A stretch of 42,039 nucleotides of DNA from Sedimentisphaerales bacterium (GTDB taxonomy: Bacteria; Planctomycetota; Phycisphaerae; Sedimentisphaerales; Anaerobacaceae), in assembly GCA_028282745.1 (NCBI GenBank), contig JANQHJ010000128.1, positions 1-42,039 on the forward strand, read 5' to 3'. A model generated the notes under the pieces. That model ran no database searches. It was not told the DNA's origin and saw only the letters and a program-made list of their open reading frames with translations. Of the stretch, positions 33,266 through 41,897 are shown in pieces (position 1 is the stretch's first letter; every line of letters starts with the position of its first letter). Position numbers and translations under genes: made by a program.

Positions 33266-33838
33266 TCAGGTCGCCAGTAATCTTTCCAGCAGCTCCATCG
33301 GCAGGCCCATAACATTTGTCAGGCTGCCGTCAATTTTCTCCACGAACTGATCGCCTGTTTCCTGGATAGCATAGGCGCCTGCTTTATCTTCCCACGTTCG
33401 GCCTTTTATATGCTCAGCGATCTGCTGCTCGCTCATCTTTCTCGGATAGACAATTGTCGTATCGGATTCGATAATTTCAGTATTATCATTTATACAGATA
33501 ATAGCCAGGCCGGTGATTATCTTATGAGGTTTACTGAATAGCATTCTTGTTATTCGCTCAGCGTCGGCTTTATCTTTGGGTTTGCCGATAATTTTTCCAT
33601 CGAAATCGGCTATGGTATCGGCGCCGATGATAATTGCATCAGGATTTTCTTGGGCGACGTCTTTTGCTTTTTCAAAAGCGAGCATCTTCGCGTATTCGAC
33701 AGAAGAAATTCCGTCAATAGGGAACTTCGATTCATCGACGCCGGAGATAATGATATCGAATTCGTAGCCAGCCTTTTGCATGAGATCTTTTCTGCGGGGC
33801 GAAGCTGAGGCAAGTATTATTTTTTTGGACGAACTCAT
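33266..33838 (-). CDS. maf: Maf-family nucleoside triphosphate pyrophosphatase
   Basis: Hydrolyses dTTP/UTP or modified nucleotides to the monophosphate, thereby cleaning the nucleotide pool. It has 190 residues. The family motif LASASPRRKDLMQKAG is at the N-terminus, followed by ADTIADFDGKIIGKP, the catalytic Asp region, and KAGAYAIQETGDQFVEKIDGS near the end. The arrangement with KAGAY fits the YhdE (dTTP/UTP) branch. It is separated by 11 bp from the DUF1570 gene upstream and is probably co-transcribed with it. Confidence 0.92.
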   Translation of the reverse strand: MSSSKKIILASASPRRKDLMQKAGYEFDIIISGVDESKFPIDGISSVEYAKMLAFEKAKDVAQENPDAIIIGADTIADFDGKIIGKPKDKADAERITRMLFSKPHKIITGLAIICINDNTEIIESDTTIVYPRKMSEQQIAEHIKGRTWEDKAGAYAIQETGDQFVEKIDGSLTNVMGLPMELLERLLAT

Positions 33839-33849
33839 AGCTGTAGTTA

Positions 33850-34920
33850 TTATTCACCTTTCAGACGCAGATGGTAAACAAGTTTTTTACAAAAGAGGAT
33901 GTATTCTTTTTCGATCTCGGTAAAATCTTCGCCTATGTAATATTCAAAAAGTTTTGTGCCGACTAACCAGTTATACTTAGCGGTAAGTCGAATGTTTCTG
34001 TCTGTAGCAATCTTTTTAACTTCATCGCTAAGCGGCCAGGTTCCTTCCATCGCACCGTTTAGCATCTGATAGTATTTGGCTAAGCGTTTTCCGTAGTCAT
34101 CTTCTTTCAGGAATCTGACTAGGGCATAAGACTGACTGTAAAAGGCCTGGACACTGTCGTCGTCTTTTATAACAAGGCCCGGATTCAGGCCTATGATCTG
34201 TTTTACAGGGATCATTTTATCTTTTAGAAGCGTAGCTCTTAGGCTGGCTAATCTTCCCATATTTTTGCTGGGATCGAATGTGAAAAGGCCATTTTTATAA
34301 ATGCTGGCCTCGTAACTCATCGCAATGCCTTCATCGAGCCAGCTTGGCAGGCGGTATTTGAAATATCTCTGGTTGAACTGATGCCAGCCTTCGTGGGCAA
34401 GAACAGATAACATTCTATTGGTATCGAAATGATAAGTTACACATTTATCATTCAAACAATATGCGCCTGCTTTGATCTTGAGATAGACAGGGGCTTGCTT
34501 GCCGGTAATTAATTTAGTGAACTGTTCCCATTGCTTGCGGGTGCCGAAGATATAGACAGGCATTTTATTTTTGCCTTTGACCGGATCGGTGAGCTGTTTC
34601 TGGTAGCTGTTATAAGCCGATTCCATAAAGCCGGGAATCCGTGAAAGCACAAGCGGATCGAGCAGGGTTGTATAAACTGTGTAGTGTTTAGTAGTTATTT
34701 TCAGGCCCGGGCCGTATTTGTTTTGCCAGGGCTCTACTTTTTCAAGAGCGGGCAGCTTTCGCATCTTGAGATAGCGGATCATGCCCTCGACGCCAGCTAA
34801 CGAGTTGTTTACTTTTTTCTTATCCTTCTTGGCCAAGGCCAAGCTGGGGAAAATGCAAACAGCCGCTATGGTAATGATAAGGATCGAAATTGTCAGAGTT
34901 TTGAATTTCATAGAGTTCAT
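33850..34920 (-). CDS. DUF1570-type secreted metallopeptidase
   Basis: A 356-residue protein with a signal peptide (ISILIITIAAVCIFPSLALA). The centre carries an HExxH-type zinc motif, HEGWHQ (His176, Glu177, His180), and a downstream WLDEGIAMSYEA that would supply the third ligand, the gluzincin arrangement of DUF1570/peptidase MA-like proteins common in planctomycetes. YIFGTRKQWEQF precedes it. It is expected to act in the periplasm; its substrate is unknown. Start ATG 34920; ATG 34911 is an alternative three codons in. The maf gene follows in the same direction. Confidence 0.82.
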   Translation of the reverse strand: MNSMKFKTLTISILIITIAAVCIFPSLALAKKDKKKVNNSLAGVEGMIRYLKMRKLPALEKVEPWQNKYGPGLKITTKHYTVYTTLLDPLVLSRIPGFMESAYNSYQKQLTDPVKGKNKMPVYIFGTRKQWEQFTKLITGKQAPVYLKIKAGAYCLNDKCVTYHFDTNRMLSVLAHEGWHQFNQRYFKYRLPSWLDEGIAMSYEASIYKNGLFTFDPSKNMGRLASLRATLLKDKMIPVKQIIGLNPGLVIKDDDSVQAFYSQSYALVRFLKEDDYGKRLAKYYQMLNGAMEGTWPLSDEVKKIATDRNIRLTAKYNWLVGTKLFEYYIGEDFTEIEKEYILFCKKLVYHLRLKGE

Positions 34921-35071
34921 TGTTTTATAATAGCCACAAAAGGTACAAAAAACACAAAAATTTTGACAGAATAACAGGATTTACAGGATAAGTCCCAGCC
35001 CACGGGTGGCTGGGCTAAACACCCCTCAGTTAACAGTATTTCGCATATAAGCACTTCGCTCGCAATGACAT
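34921..35071. repeat. Repeat-rich intergenic stretch with half a MITE-like copy
   Basis: Contains an A-rich CACAAAA-type tandem (about 34936-34960), an ACAGGAT doublet (about 34972-34989), a perfect 7-bp hairpin CCCAGCC/GGCTGGG (34994-35014) and, at 35054-35069, CTTCGCTCGCAATGAC, the right half of the palindromic family. Several small repeat families appear to collect in this gap. Confidence 0.55.
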
Positions 35072-35632
35072 TTATATGTCTTTTAAAGGTGAGTTGAATA
35101 TTTCGGCGGTGAAGAGGTAAACTTCGGTGTCGGGGTCTTTCCAGGCGTCAGGTGGCAGGCCTGCTTTGTGGCTGCAGCAGTAAGACAGGAATTCCTCTTC
35201 TGTCCAGCCGGTCTCGGTTGCTACCTGTGGCAGGAAGCAACCAGAGGCAGTTGCCTTTTTGATATAAATTCCATCGATACCTAATCGCAAACTAAGAGGA
35301 TCGTCGGTTTGTTTTAATGGAGACAGTACCGATATCTCGATGTCAAGCTCGGGCAGTTCTTCGGCTGTTATGGGATTGTCGAAGAATCGCATATCGGAAG
35401 TCGATGAGGCTTTAGCCATTTCGCTTACTAATTCTATTAACGGGCCGTGCGCGATAAACTGGCCGATGCAGCCGCGAAGCTGGCCTGCGTTTTTCAATGT
35501 AACAAAACAGCCGCACATTTCGTTGAGCTGTTCGTCATCCGATTCAACGGCAGGGAGCCGGCCGTTAGTTATTACCGCCTCAACGGTATCGCGGGCGACT
35601 TTCAGTAGAATATTCTTTTGCTGTTCGTTCAT
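35072..35632 (-). CDS. AMMECR1-domain protein
   Basis: A 186-residue protein of the AMMECR1 family, found in all domains of life and often next to radical SAM or MEMO-type proteins; its biochemical role is not established. The signature LRGCIGQF is intact (about residues 53-60), followed by the SEMAKASSTSD helix, FFDNPITAEELPELDIEISVLSPL and a C-terminal FLPQVATETGWTEEEFLSYCCSHKAGLP. ATG 35632 lies three bases from the stop of the VTT gene, so the two form a tight pair. No MEMO or radical SAM gene is seen here. Confidence 0.93.
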   Translation of the reverse strand: MNEQQKNILLKVARDTVEAVITNGRLPAVESDDEQLNEMCGCFVTLKNAGQLRGCIGQFIAHGPLIELVSEMAKASSTSDMRFFDNPITAEELPELDIEISVLSPLKQTDDPLSLRLGIDGIYIKKATASGCFLPQVATETGWTEEEFLSYCCSHKAGLPPDAWKDPDTEVYLFTAEIFNSPLKDI

Positions 35633-35634
35633 TT

Positions 35635-36336
35635 TCAGCTGGTGAACATGTGACTAATAGTTTTTATCGCAAAAATGACCAGTGCTAATAATATGATAAC
35701 AACAACTGTCGCGATGTTGAAATATTTTTCTATAAGGCGTCTCGCACGTTCGCCAAGGCAATAGAACAACAGGCCCTCGGAACCGAATCGCATCGTTCTG
35801 AAAATTATGCTTATAGCTACAAACTTTAACACTGAGACATTCGCCATAGCTCCACCGATCCAACTGAAGATCATATAAGGTACTGGAGTTAATGCAGAAA
35901 TAGCAATTGCCCATGCGTTATGTTTTCGGTAGAGTTCTATGGCTTTTCCTACCTTGTCTCCTAAATCAATATGGCCAAAACTTAACCATTCAAGGAAATT
36001 AGCAATAATACCCAAAAATTGTTCTAATCTTTCAGGCCCAATTAAAAGACCTAAAGAGAATGCTATAGTTCCGCCGAGTACCGAAAAGGCTGCGCAGGTC
36101 AGGCCGTATTTGAGGCCTTTTTTAGGTTTGCCGAGGCTCATGCCGACTACCATAACGTCAGCTGGGATGGGTACGCATATTGGTTCGGTCAGGGCGAGTA
36201 AGATGAGCACCAGCATGCCATATTTAGTTTCTGCCCAGTGGACTACCCAGTTATACATTCTGCGGTGTAAATGCCACCATTTTTCGTGACTCGTGACTCG
36301 TGTCTCGTCGCTCGTCGCTCGTTTTTCGTTCGGCAT
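35635..36336 (-). CDS. VTT/DedA-like (YqaA-type) membrane protein
   Basis: A 233-residue inner-membrane protein of the VTT (SNARE-associated, DedA/YqaA) group, which are lipid scramblase- or flippase-related. Hydrophobic segments lie at about 42-60, 75-95, 150-180 and 205-228, with the family region EPICVPIPADVMVVGMSLGKPKKG and LTPVPYMIFSWIGGAMANVS. The start is unsure: ATG 36336 has GAGGG close by, but its first 19 residues (NEKRATSDETRVTSHEK) come entirely from the heptanucleotide repeat. ATG 36258 (MYNWVVHWAE) would give a normal family N-terminus. It overlaps no gene and diverges from ispE. Confidence 0.83.
   Translation of the reverse strand: MPNEKRATSDETRVTSHEKWWHLHRRMYNWVVHWAETKYGMLVLILLALTEPICVPIPADVMVVGMSLGKPKKGLKYGLTCAAFSVLGGTIAFSLGLLIGPERLEQFLGIIANFLEWLSFGHIDLGDKVGKAIELYRKHNAWAIAISALTPVPYMIFSWIGGAMANVSVLKFVAISIIFRTMRFGSEGLLFYCLGERARRLIEKYFNIATVVVIILLALVIFAIKTISHMFTS
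36285..36333 (-). repeat. Heptanucleotide tandem repeat at the start of the VTT gene
   Basis: Seven consecutive units; on the minus strand AGTCACG twice, AGACACG, AGCGACG twice, then degenerate AAAAACG and CCGAACG. Longest of three heptamer arrays in the window. All three carry the GARTCAC form on the coding strand. Confidence 0.85.
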
Positions 36337-36427
36337 ATACCCTCGTACAATAAAGCTGAATAAGTTTTGGGTACTCAGGATACGATGCGTTTGCTATACT
36401 GTCAATGAACAATTTAGAGATAAAACT

Positions 36428-37324
36428 ATGCCTAATCAAATAACTAAAACGTCGAAGGGATTAAAAGTACTGGCGCCGGCTAAGCTTAATCTCTCACTGC
36501 TGGTTGCAGGTAAAAGGCCGGATGGTTTCCATGAGCTTGAAACCATTATGGCGAAGATAGATCTTTTTGATGAACTGACTATTGAGCCGGGCTTAAAAGA
36601 CGGTATTGAAGTTATTTGTCAGGGCAGGCAATGGGCACCGCAGGGCAGGGACAATCTCGTTTATAAAGCCGTTGAAAGACTGCTTGAAATTTCAGGCAGG
36701 GCTGAGAGTATTAAAATTACATTAGATAAAAATATACCGGCTGGCGGGGGGCTGGGCTCGGCAAGTACGGATGCGGCGGCGGCCTTGATCGGCGTTAATG
36801 AATTGTTGGGATTAGGCGTAAATAGCGGCGAGCTTAAAGAATTGGCGGTTGAGCTGGGTAGCGATGTCGCGTTCTTTTTAGGAAAGCCTTTGTCAATTTG
36901 TAGGGGAAGAGGTGAAAAAATCGAGAAAATTGAGCAAAATTTTGATTTTTCAGCTATTTTGATACTGCCGAACGTAAATTCATCTACGGTAGAGGTTTAT
37001 AAGAATTATTGCCATGATGAGGGACAATATAAAGCTTTAAAATCGAAAATTGATGAGCATATAAACAAAAACAGGATTGATTTAGTCGTCCAAATGTGCG
37101 CAAATATGTTACAGAACAGTTGTTTTGAATTATACGAAGAGCTTACAAAGATCAAGGCTCAGGTTGAATCTATGGGAATTAAACCTTTGTGTCTGAGCGG
37201 TAGTGGATCAACAATGTATTATGTTCTAAAAACAAACCGGGGGGCAGCGGAGTCGGATTATCCAGAGCGAATCAGGAATATAACAGAGTGTGATACTGCA
37301 ATTATATCTAACATTCGATGGTGA
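36428..37324 (+). CDS. ispE: 4-diphosphocytidyl-2-C-methyl-D-erythritol kinase
   Basis: Phosphorylates CDP-ME in the MEP pathway of isoprenoid synthesis. It has 298 residues from ATG 36428 (MPNQITKTSK). A GHMP kinase: LAPAKLNLSLLV at the substrate site, the ATP-binding PAGGGLGSASTDAAAAL, GSDVAFFL and the C-terminal LSGSGSTMYYV. An upstream start at 36293 lies inside the heptamer repeat and is not credible. spoVG follows after 23 bp; the pairing of ispE with spoVG is also found in Bacillus (with two genes between). Confidence 0.95.
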   Translation: MPNQITKTSKGLKVLAPAKLNLSLLVAGKRPDGFHELETIMAKIDLFDELTIEPGLKDGIEVICQGRQWAPQGRDNLVYKAVERLLEISGRAESIKITLDKNIPAGGGLGSASTDAAAALIGVNELLGLGVNSGELKELAVELGSDVAFFLGKPLSICRGRGEKIEKIEQNFDFSAILILPNVNSSTVEVYKNYCHDEGQYKALKSKIDEHINKNRIDLVVQMCANMLQNSCFELYEELTKIKAQVESMGIKPLCLSGSGSTMYYVLKTNRGAAESDYPERIRNITECDTAIISNIRW

Positions 37325-37347
37325 ACTTTTAATTCAGGGGAAAGAGT

Positions 37348-37791
37348 ATGGATATCACTGAGGTAAGAGTCAAACTGGTGAGCAACAAAGATGACAGGCT
37401 CAAGGCATTCTGTTCGCTGACGCTGGACAATGAATTCGTAGTGCGGGACATAAAAATTATCGAAGGTACCAACGGTTTATTTGTGGCGATGCCTTCGCGA
37501 AAGATGTCGGATCATTGCGACAAATGCGGCAGTAAAAATCATTTGAGGGCCAAGTTCTGCAATAATTGCGGTACGAAACTGCCTGAGAACCGTATGAGGA
37601 AAGATGTCAAAGGCAGGCTGAAACTGCATGCTGACATCGCACATCCTATCAATGCCGGCTGCAGAAAGAAGATCCAAGAAAATGTTTCCAAGGCATTCGG
37701 GGAAGAAGTTGAGAAATCCAAACAGCCCGGCTACAAACCTGTAGAACTGGATGAGCCCGAAGAAGACGAAGAAATCCCTGAGATCATTTAA
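37348..37791 (+). CDS. spoVG: SpoVG-family RNA/DNA-binding protein with inserted zinc ribbon
   Basis: A 147-residue SpoVG homologue; ordinary SpoVG has about 85-100 residues and acts as a site-specific nucleic-acid-binding regulator. Residues 1-50 ([44 protein letters not shown]) and [15 protein letters not shown] are the two halves of the normal domain. Between them is an insertion with CDKCG...CNNCG (Cys57, Cys60, Cys71, Cys74), a four-cysteine zinc ribbon, plus a basic linker. The C-terminus is an acidic tail ([13 protein letters not shown]). ATG 37348 follows GGGGAAAG. It probably shares the ispE transcript. Confidence 0.9.
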   Translation: MDITEVRVKLVSNKDDRLKAFCSLTLDNEFVVRDIKIIEGTNGLFVAMPSRKMSDHCDKCGSKNHLRAKFCNNCGTKLPENRMRKDVKGRLKLHADIAHPINAGCRKKIQENVSKAFGEEVEKSKQPGYKPVELDEPEEDEEIPEII

Positions 37792-37894
37792 AATAATGAT
37801 ATTTGGAATCTTAGTTGCACTGAGAGAGCCTGTACTATCTCCGTATTCAGGTTAAAGTGGGGGTGTAACTATCTCGCAATGGAAATTAAATTTA

Positions 37895-38173
37895 TTACGC
37901 CATTAGTTCTTCAAGAACTTTATCGAGGGCGCAATCCAGCCTGTCGTTAAGATCATAAGAATTAGTAGAAAGACGCTCACGTACATCAAGTACTTTCTTT
38001 TGTCTTACTTCAGGCAGAAGAGCGATCTTTTTAACAACCTTGCCTATAGGTGTACTGTTTAGGTTATCAAGTATCTGCTCCATCAACAGATCCTGATCCA
38101 TACTGAAATTGTCGGCGGTTGTTTCAGCATTTAGCTGATGATTCTCAGAAGAATGTTTCTCAAATCTCGACAT
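37895..38173 (-). CDS. FlgM-like anti-sigma factor (probable)
   Basis: A 92-residue protein if it starts at ATG 38173, which has AAAGG nine bases before it; ATG 38269 would add a 32-residue basic leader. The C-terminal 60 residues (IGKVVKKIALLPEVRQKKVLDVRERLSTNSYDLNDRLDCALDKVLEELM) have the amphipathic two-helix pattern of FlgM, which binds and inhibits the flagellar sigma-28 factor. The N-terminus is polar and probably unfolded, as in FlgM. No flagellar genes are adjacent; the type II secretion genes lie downstream in coordinate, on the same strand. Assignment by pattern only. Confidence 0.6.
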   Translation of the reverse strand: MSRFEKHSSENHQLNAETTADNFSMDQDLLMEQILDNLNSTPIGKVVKKIALLPEVRQKKVLDVRERLSTNSYDLNDRLDCALDKVLEELMA

Positions 38174-38580
38174 AATTTTAACCTTTATTGATTTTGCCTT
38201 CTGCGAAGCAATCCTTTTTTCACTTTTTGGTCTTATAAACACTATATCTTGTATGGCCTTAAATTCCATTTTTGGGCCTGATCTTCGTTTCCAGTGTTGT
38301 TATCGACATCCGGCCTTGCAAAACTTTAAAAAACTTTTATAAAAGACTAAGTGTATAATAGGTAACGGGTTATGCTTATTTTCCAAGTAAAATTCTTTAT
38401 GTTGGCTATTTGCTTAAAATTAAATAATCCGGTTTTCAATGCTGTGAGCAGAGATTCTATTAGGTACAGATAATATTAAGCACTATACAATATATAGTAC
38501 TATTTATGGGGGAATGGAAAAGATAGGCTGAATTAGTAAGTATTGAAAGTGGGTAGTCCAATAAAAACCAGCTTTGCTAA
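38174..38580 (-). other. Intergenic region between the FlgM-like gene and gspM
   Basis: About 400 bp with no other gene. The part up to 38269 could encode the extra N-terminal residues of the FlgM-like ORF. A palindrome ACTATA-CAATA-TATAGT lies at 38482-38498. No clear promoter or terminator was recognised. Confidence 0.4.
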
Positions 38581-39078
38581 TTAAAAGAAGTATTTAAAAG
38601 TAATATCAGCATTCCAGGAATCAGGCGAGCCATCTTTTTTTGTTAGAGTAATTTTCTCAATTTGGAGATTTGCCCAGGTAACCTGAAGATTGGAAATAAA
38701 CTTGGCGAAAGTGACAATTTTAACGTTTTCTATGCCAACCGGACATTCCTGGGTTCTGCCCCCTTCGGGTTTTTGAACCTTCTTTGTTCTTATATCAAGC
38801 TGTTCCGGGCGAATATCTAATTTGCTTGCCGCAGTATTTAGAGCATTTGTGTAATCGAACTTTGCAGCCGGATTTTTTCCTTTTATCTTAAGGCGTTCGG
38901 GATCAAGAGTAAGGATATCATTCATTTTTCCTCTGGCTTTATTATAAATCTCGACCTCTTTTTCCCATGCCGAATCGACTCTTGGCAGGTAAAAGCCGTA
39001 AACAAGCAAAGGCCAGATCAATAAAACGACCGGTGCCGCGATATATATCATAATAGGTTGTCGCCAGATACCTTTCAT
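38581..39078 (-). CDS. gspM: Type II secretion GspM-like (PilO-like) protein
   Basis: A 165-residue bitopic protein: a short cytosolic N-terminus, one membrane helix (IYIAAPVVLLIWPLLVYGFYL) and a periplasmic part with a coiled-coil-like stretch followed by a ferredoxin-like end (IVTFAKFISNLQVTWANLQIEKITL). This is the GspM/PilO architecture, where the protein forms a complex with GspL. Sequence identity to known GspM is not obvious; the assignment leans on the gene order K-L-M. It starts eight bases after the gspL stop codon, and no further T2SS gene follows. Confidence 0.65.
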   Translation of the reverse strand: MKGIWRQPIMIYIAAPVVLLIWPLLVYGFYLPRVDSAWEKEVEIYNKARGKMNDILTLDPERLKIKGKNPAAKFDYTNALNTAASKLDIRPEQLDIRTKKVQKPEGGRTQECPVGIENVKIVTFAKFISNLQVTWANLQIEKITLTKKDGSPDSWNADITFKYFF

Positions 39079-39085
39079 ACTCTGT

Positions 39086-40540
39086 TTAGCTTCCTAAGTC
39101 TTTTGTGTCAATCGTAATAATAAACGTATCCCGCCCTTCTTTGTTAGTGCCTTGAATAACTTGCGGATTAGAGATACTTAGAGTCTTTTTTATTTCATCA
39201 ATAAATTTTACCGAATTGGTCCTTCTTGAAGTGTTACCCTCCAGGCGAATGTTCTTCGATGTGAGAGATATCTTCTCAACTTTCAAATTAGTCGAAGCTG
39301 TCGTTTTATTAAAAGCAGATATCAGATCAGTCAGTAGCCCGACAATACTCTTTTTACCTTGGGTGCCAGAGAAGCCTTTTTTGACTCGCTGTATTCTTCT
39401 GAGCTCAGTGCCGAGTTTATTTAACGCACTCTTTGGTTTTCCTTCCCACTTTTTTCCCGGCATTACAGTTGTGTAATCTTCGGCAAATTTACTACGAAGT
39501 CCTTTGAAGGGTTTGTATTCCTTAATCAACTTAAATTGCAGGTTGGCTCCAAGGGCTATAAACATAATACATAATGAAACGCATACTATCTTGATCGTTT
39601 TTTCGAGACGTCGTCTTTTGCCTAAATATGGCATGTGATCGTTACGAAAGTTGATTGAATGTTCTTTTTCTATGTGTGAAAGAGCAGCTCCACAAGCAGC
39701 CGTAAAAGCCACTGGATCATCACAATCAGAAGGTGAGTTTATTTCGGTGGTCTCAACAGGTAAAGACAGCTGTTCTGATATATTGTCATTGCTAACAGTA
39801 TTTCCCGGATCGAGCAACAAAAGTTTTTTAGTCTGCATTAGGTTTTCAACCTGGGCAAATGTAAGCTTTATCTGTTGCGCTAATAAAGCGGTATTATCCT
39901 TTGAACCACCAGTAAGAAAAGTTCTTTGGGTTGAGACATTATCATTATTTTTTTCAAAAGGCCCAAATATATAACCGTTATCTTTTGAAATTGCGGTTAC
40001 CATGCTGTTTTCTTCTACGCCTTTATTTGTGAAGAATCTTGTCATGCAAATTATATCCGGCTCTACAGTAACCGGGTCCAGACCGTTGGATGCCAAGGTG
40101 TTAATAATCCCGGTGAGGATTTCTTTTTGAGCAGTAAAGACTCTTAGCTTTGATCCATTATCATTGGTAGATGCTATTCTGTATGCGATTGCCACATCGC
40201 TGACGTCGGTCGCAAGTGCTTCTTCTGTATCGAACCTTGCAGTCGAAGCGATCTGTTTAGCATCGGTAAAACTGCTGTGCACACGATGCTGCATATACTG
40301 AGAGGATTCGATGGCGATACCGATATGAGAGAATACAAGATTTTTCTGTGTGCAGTTCTGTGCAATCTGGTTCACAAGCTCTGTCAGGCCGGCACCAGCT
40401 TCGAGTTGCCCAGGATCAAGCGAGATCTCAAAACAAACTTCAACCGCATCAACAGCAGCCGATTTAAGGCAAACTGCTGTGGCCTTTTTACTGCTCAAAT
40501 ATATTCCTAAGTAAGATTCCTGCGGCACAAGAAACTCCAA
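39086..40540 (-). CDS. gspL: Type II secretion GspL/PilM-PilN-like protein
   Basis: A 484-residue protein. Residues 1-290 form an actin-like (PilM/GspL) cytosolic domain: YLGIYLSSKKATAV, then the FDTEEAL region also present in PilM. A membrane helix (IKIVCVSLCIMFIALGANL, about 312-333) precedes a PilN/GspL-like periplasmic domain (LLTDLISAFNKTT...LKVEKISLTSKNIRLEG). Fusing PilM- and PilN-like parts is the GspL design, with the inner-membrane assembly of the secretion ATPase as its expected role. Start TTG 40540 lies 15 bases after gspK and has no clear ribosome site, so the first codon is uncertain. Confidence 0.75.
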   Translation of the reverse strand: MEFLVPQESYLGIYLSSKKATAVCLKSAAVDAVEVCFEISLDPGQLEAGAGLTELVNQIAQNCTQKNLVFSHIGIAIESSQYMQHRVHSSFTDAKQIASTARFDTEEALATDVSDVAIAYRIASTNDNGSKLRVFTAQKEILTGIINTLASNGLDPVTVEPDIICMTRFFTNKGVEENSMVTAISKDNGYIFGPFEKNNDNVSTQRTFLTGGSKDNTALLAQQIKLTFAQVENLMQTKKLLLLDPGNTVSNDNISEQLSLPVETTEINSPSDCDDPVAFTAACGAALSHIEKEHSINFRNDHMPYLGKRRRLEKTIKIVCVSLCIMFIALGANLQFKLIKEYKPFKGLRSKFAEDYTTVMPGKKWEGKPKSALNKLGTELRRIQRVKKGFSGTQGKKSIVGLLTDLISAFNKTTASTNLKVEKISLTSKNIRLEGNTSRRTNSVKFIDEIKKTLSISNPQVIQGTNKEGRDTFIITIDTKDLGS

Positions 40541-40555
40541 TTCAAATTCAAAATA

Positions 40556-41887
40556 TTATCCGCTTAGCGTTGCTATCTTGGTCAGTTTGCCGGCTTCTTT
40601 TTTGACGGCAACGATCACCGACCGTTTTGCGTAGCCTTTCGTGGCTGTTATACGGATAGTGTAAAAGTTGCTCTTAGTTACTATATATTGTCGGCACTTA
40701 TCGAGCGAGTCTGAAAAACCATAAAGCTTTTCTCGCAATACATTTAAATCTTTAAAAGGCTTGATTTTTCTCTGTTCTATTACCGTCATAGCCATATTTT
40801 TAGCATTCGAGATACCGGCAAACGCAAATGCCGCTTCCAAAACGTGCCTGGGAGCACTGTTGACGTTGATTTTATTGGCACCAAACAGGCTTATATATTT
40901 AATTGCCGACTCCGTACGGTTTTCTGTTTCGATTATAGGTCTTGCCAGCAATTCTGTATCAACAAGAGAACTATGATAAAGTTTTGAGAGATCGGTAAGG
41001 TGTCTTGTTCCGGGTATTTTAACTATGACTGTTCTGGTACGTACATTAGAAGTTGTTCTGCGAACTCTGCTGGTAGGTCTCCTTCTTGTTGGCGTCGGAA
41101 GCGGCTGCTTTTCAGGCACTTTTATATCTTTGTATTCTAATTTATATGGTTTTATCGCAGCTAATTCCTGAACATCATCTTTGATATTTTTAATAACTAA
41201 GTTATTAACGTCCATCCATGCGCACATAATATCAAAGCCGTTTGATATTTGCTGTTTTACAGCTTTGTCATTTAGCATTAACCATCCCATAGGGTATTTG
41301 GCATTTTCGTCATGAATCTCGATATTGACTAAAACATCACCAATATTAAAAGACACCGCTTCTCTAATAAGGGGCCATTTAGGCCCGTATGGCCCGGGGA
41401 CTTGCAGAAGATTTGCGTCGTTATAATCAAGGCTCTGAGAGATATTGGCAAAAATATCGAGTTCATTAATATCGTTGATGTCATTGGTGTCGTTAATGTC
41501 AGTCGTGCCCCTGCCGTAATCTTTGCCTACTTTTGCGTATTGCAGCTTTTGCTCTTCGGTTATCTCATCCGCCCAATCCTGGAGCAGTTGTTTGTACTCT
41601 TTTTCGCTATATGTGAACAACTCGGAAAAATCAGGTACTTTTTCGCGGATCACAAAGTTGGGGTCTTTGGTTTCCTGCAATAATGAGATCGAGTATTTAA
41701 TTGCCGACTCACAAGCGTATATAGAGGCCTGGTAGTCGAGCATATATTGGTTTCTGCTATGGTGAGTTCTAACCTTGGTAGTCAGTGTCAAAGCAAGAGC
41801 CGAGAGAACGACAAGTAAAATAAGCACAAACATCAAGGCGACGCCCCTGCTTTTACTTGCCCGATATTTTAAATTCTCTTGCTTCAT
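40556..41887 (-). CDS. gspK: Type II secretion minor pseudopilin GspK
   Basis: A 443-residue minor pseudopilin that caps the T2SS pseudopilus tip. The N-terminal RASKSRG-VALMFVLILLVVLSALALTL is a prepilin-like leader plus hydrophobic helix, with cleavage expected after the Gly. The soluble part has a long insert (about 230-300) and then the GspK core INVNSAPRHVLEAAFAFAG with the later helix-hairpin region (LREKLYGF), typical of the family. A Pro/Thr/Arg-rich stretch (PTPTRRRPTSRVRR) lies in the insert. It is the first gene of gspK-L-M on the minus strand; the region upstream holds the 41-bp repeat and a palindromic repeat. Confidence 0.85.
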   Translation of the reverse strand: MKQENLKYRASKSRGVALMFVLILLVVLSALALTLTTKVRTHHSRNQYMLDYQASIYACESAIKYSISLLQETKDPNFVIREKVPDFSELFTYSEKEYKQLLQDWADEITEEQKLQYAKVGKDYGRGTTDINDTNDINDINELDIFANISQSLDYNDANLLQVPGPYGPKWPLIREAVSFNIGDVLVNIEIHDENAKYPMGWLMLNDKAVKQQISNGFDIMCAWMDVNNLVIKNIKDDVQELAAIKPYKLEYKDIKVPEKQPLPTPTRRRPTSRVRRTTSNVRTRTVIVKIPGTRHLTDLSKLYHSSLVDTELLARPIIETENRTESAIKYISLFGANKINVNSAPRHVLEAAFAFAGISNAKNMAMTVIEQRKIKPFKDLNVLREKLYGFSDSLDKCRQYIVTKSNFYTIRITATKGYAKRSVIVAVKKEAGKLTKIATLSG

Positions 41888-41897
41888 ATTAATACTT

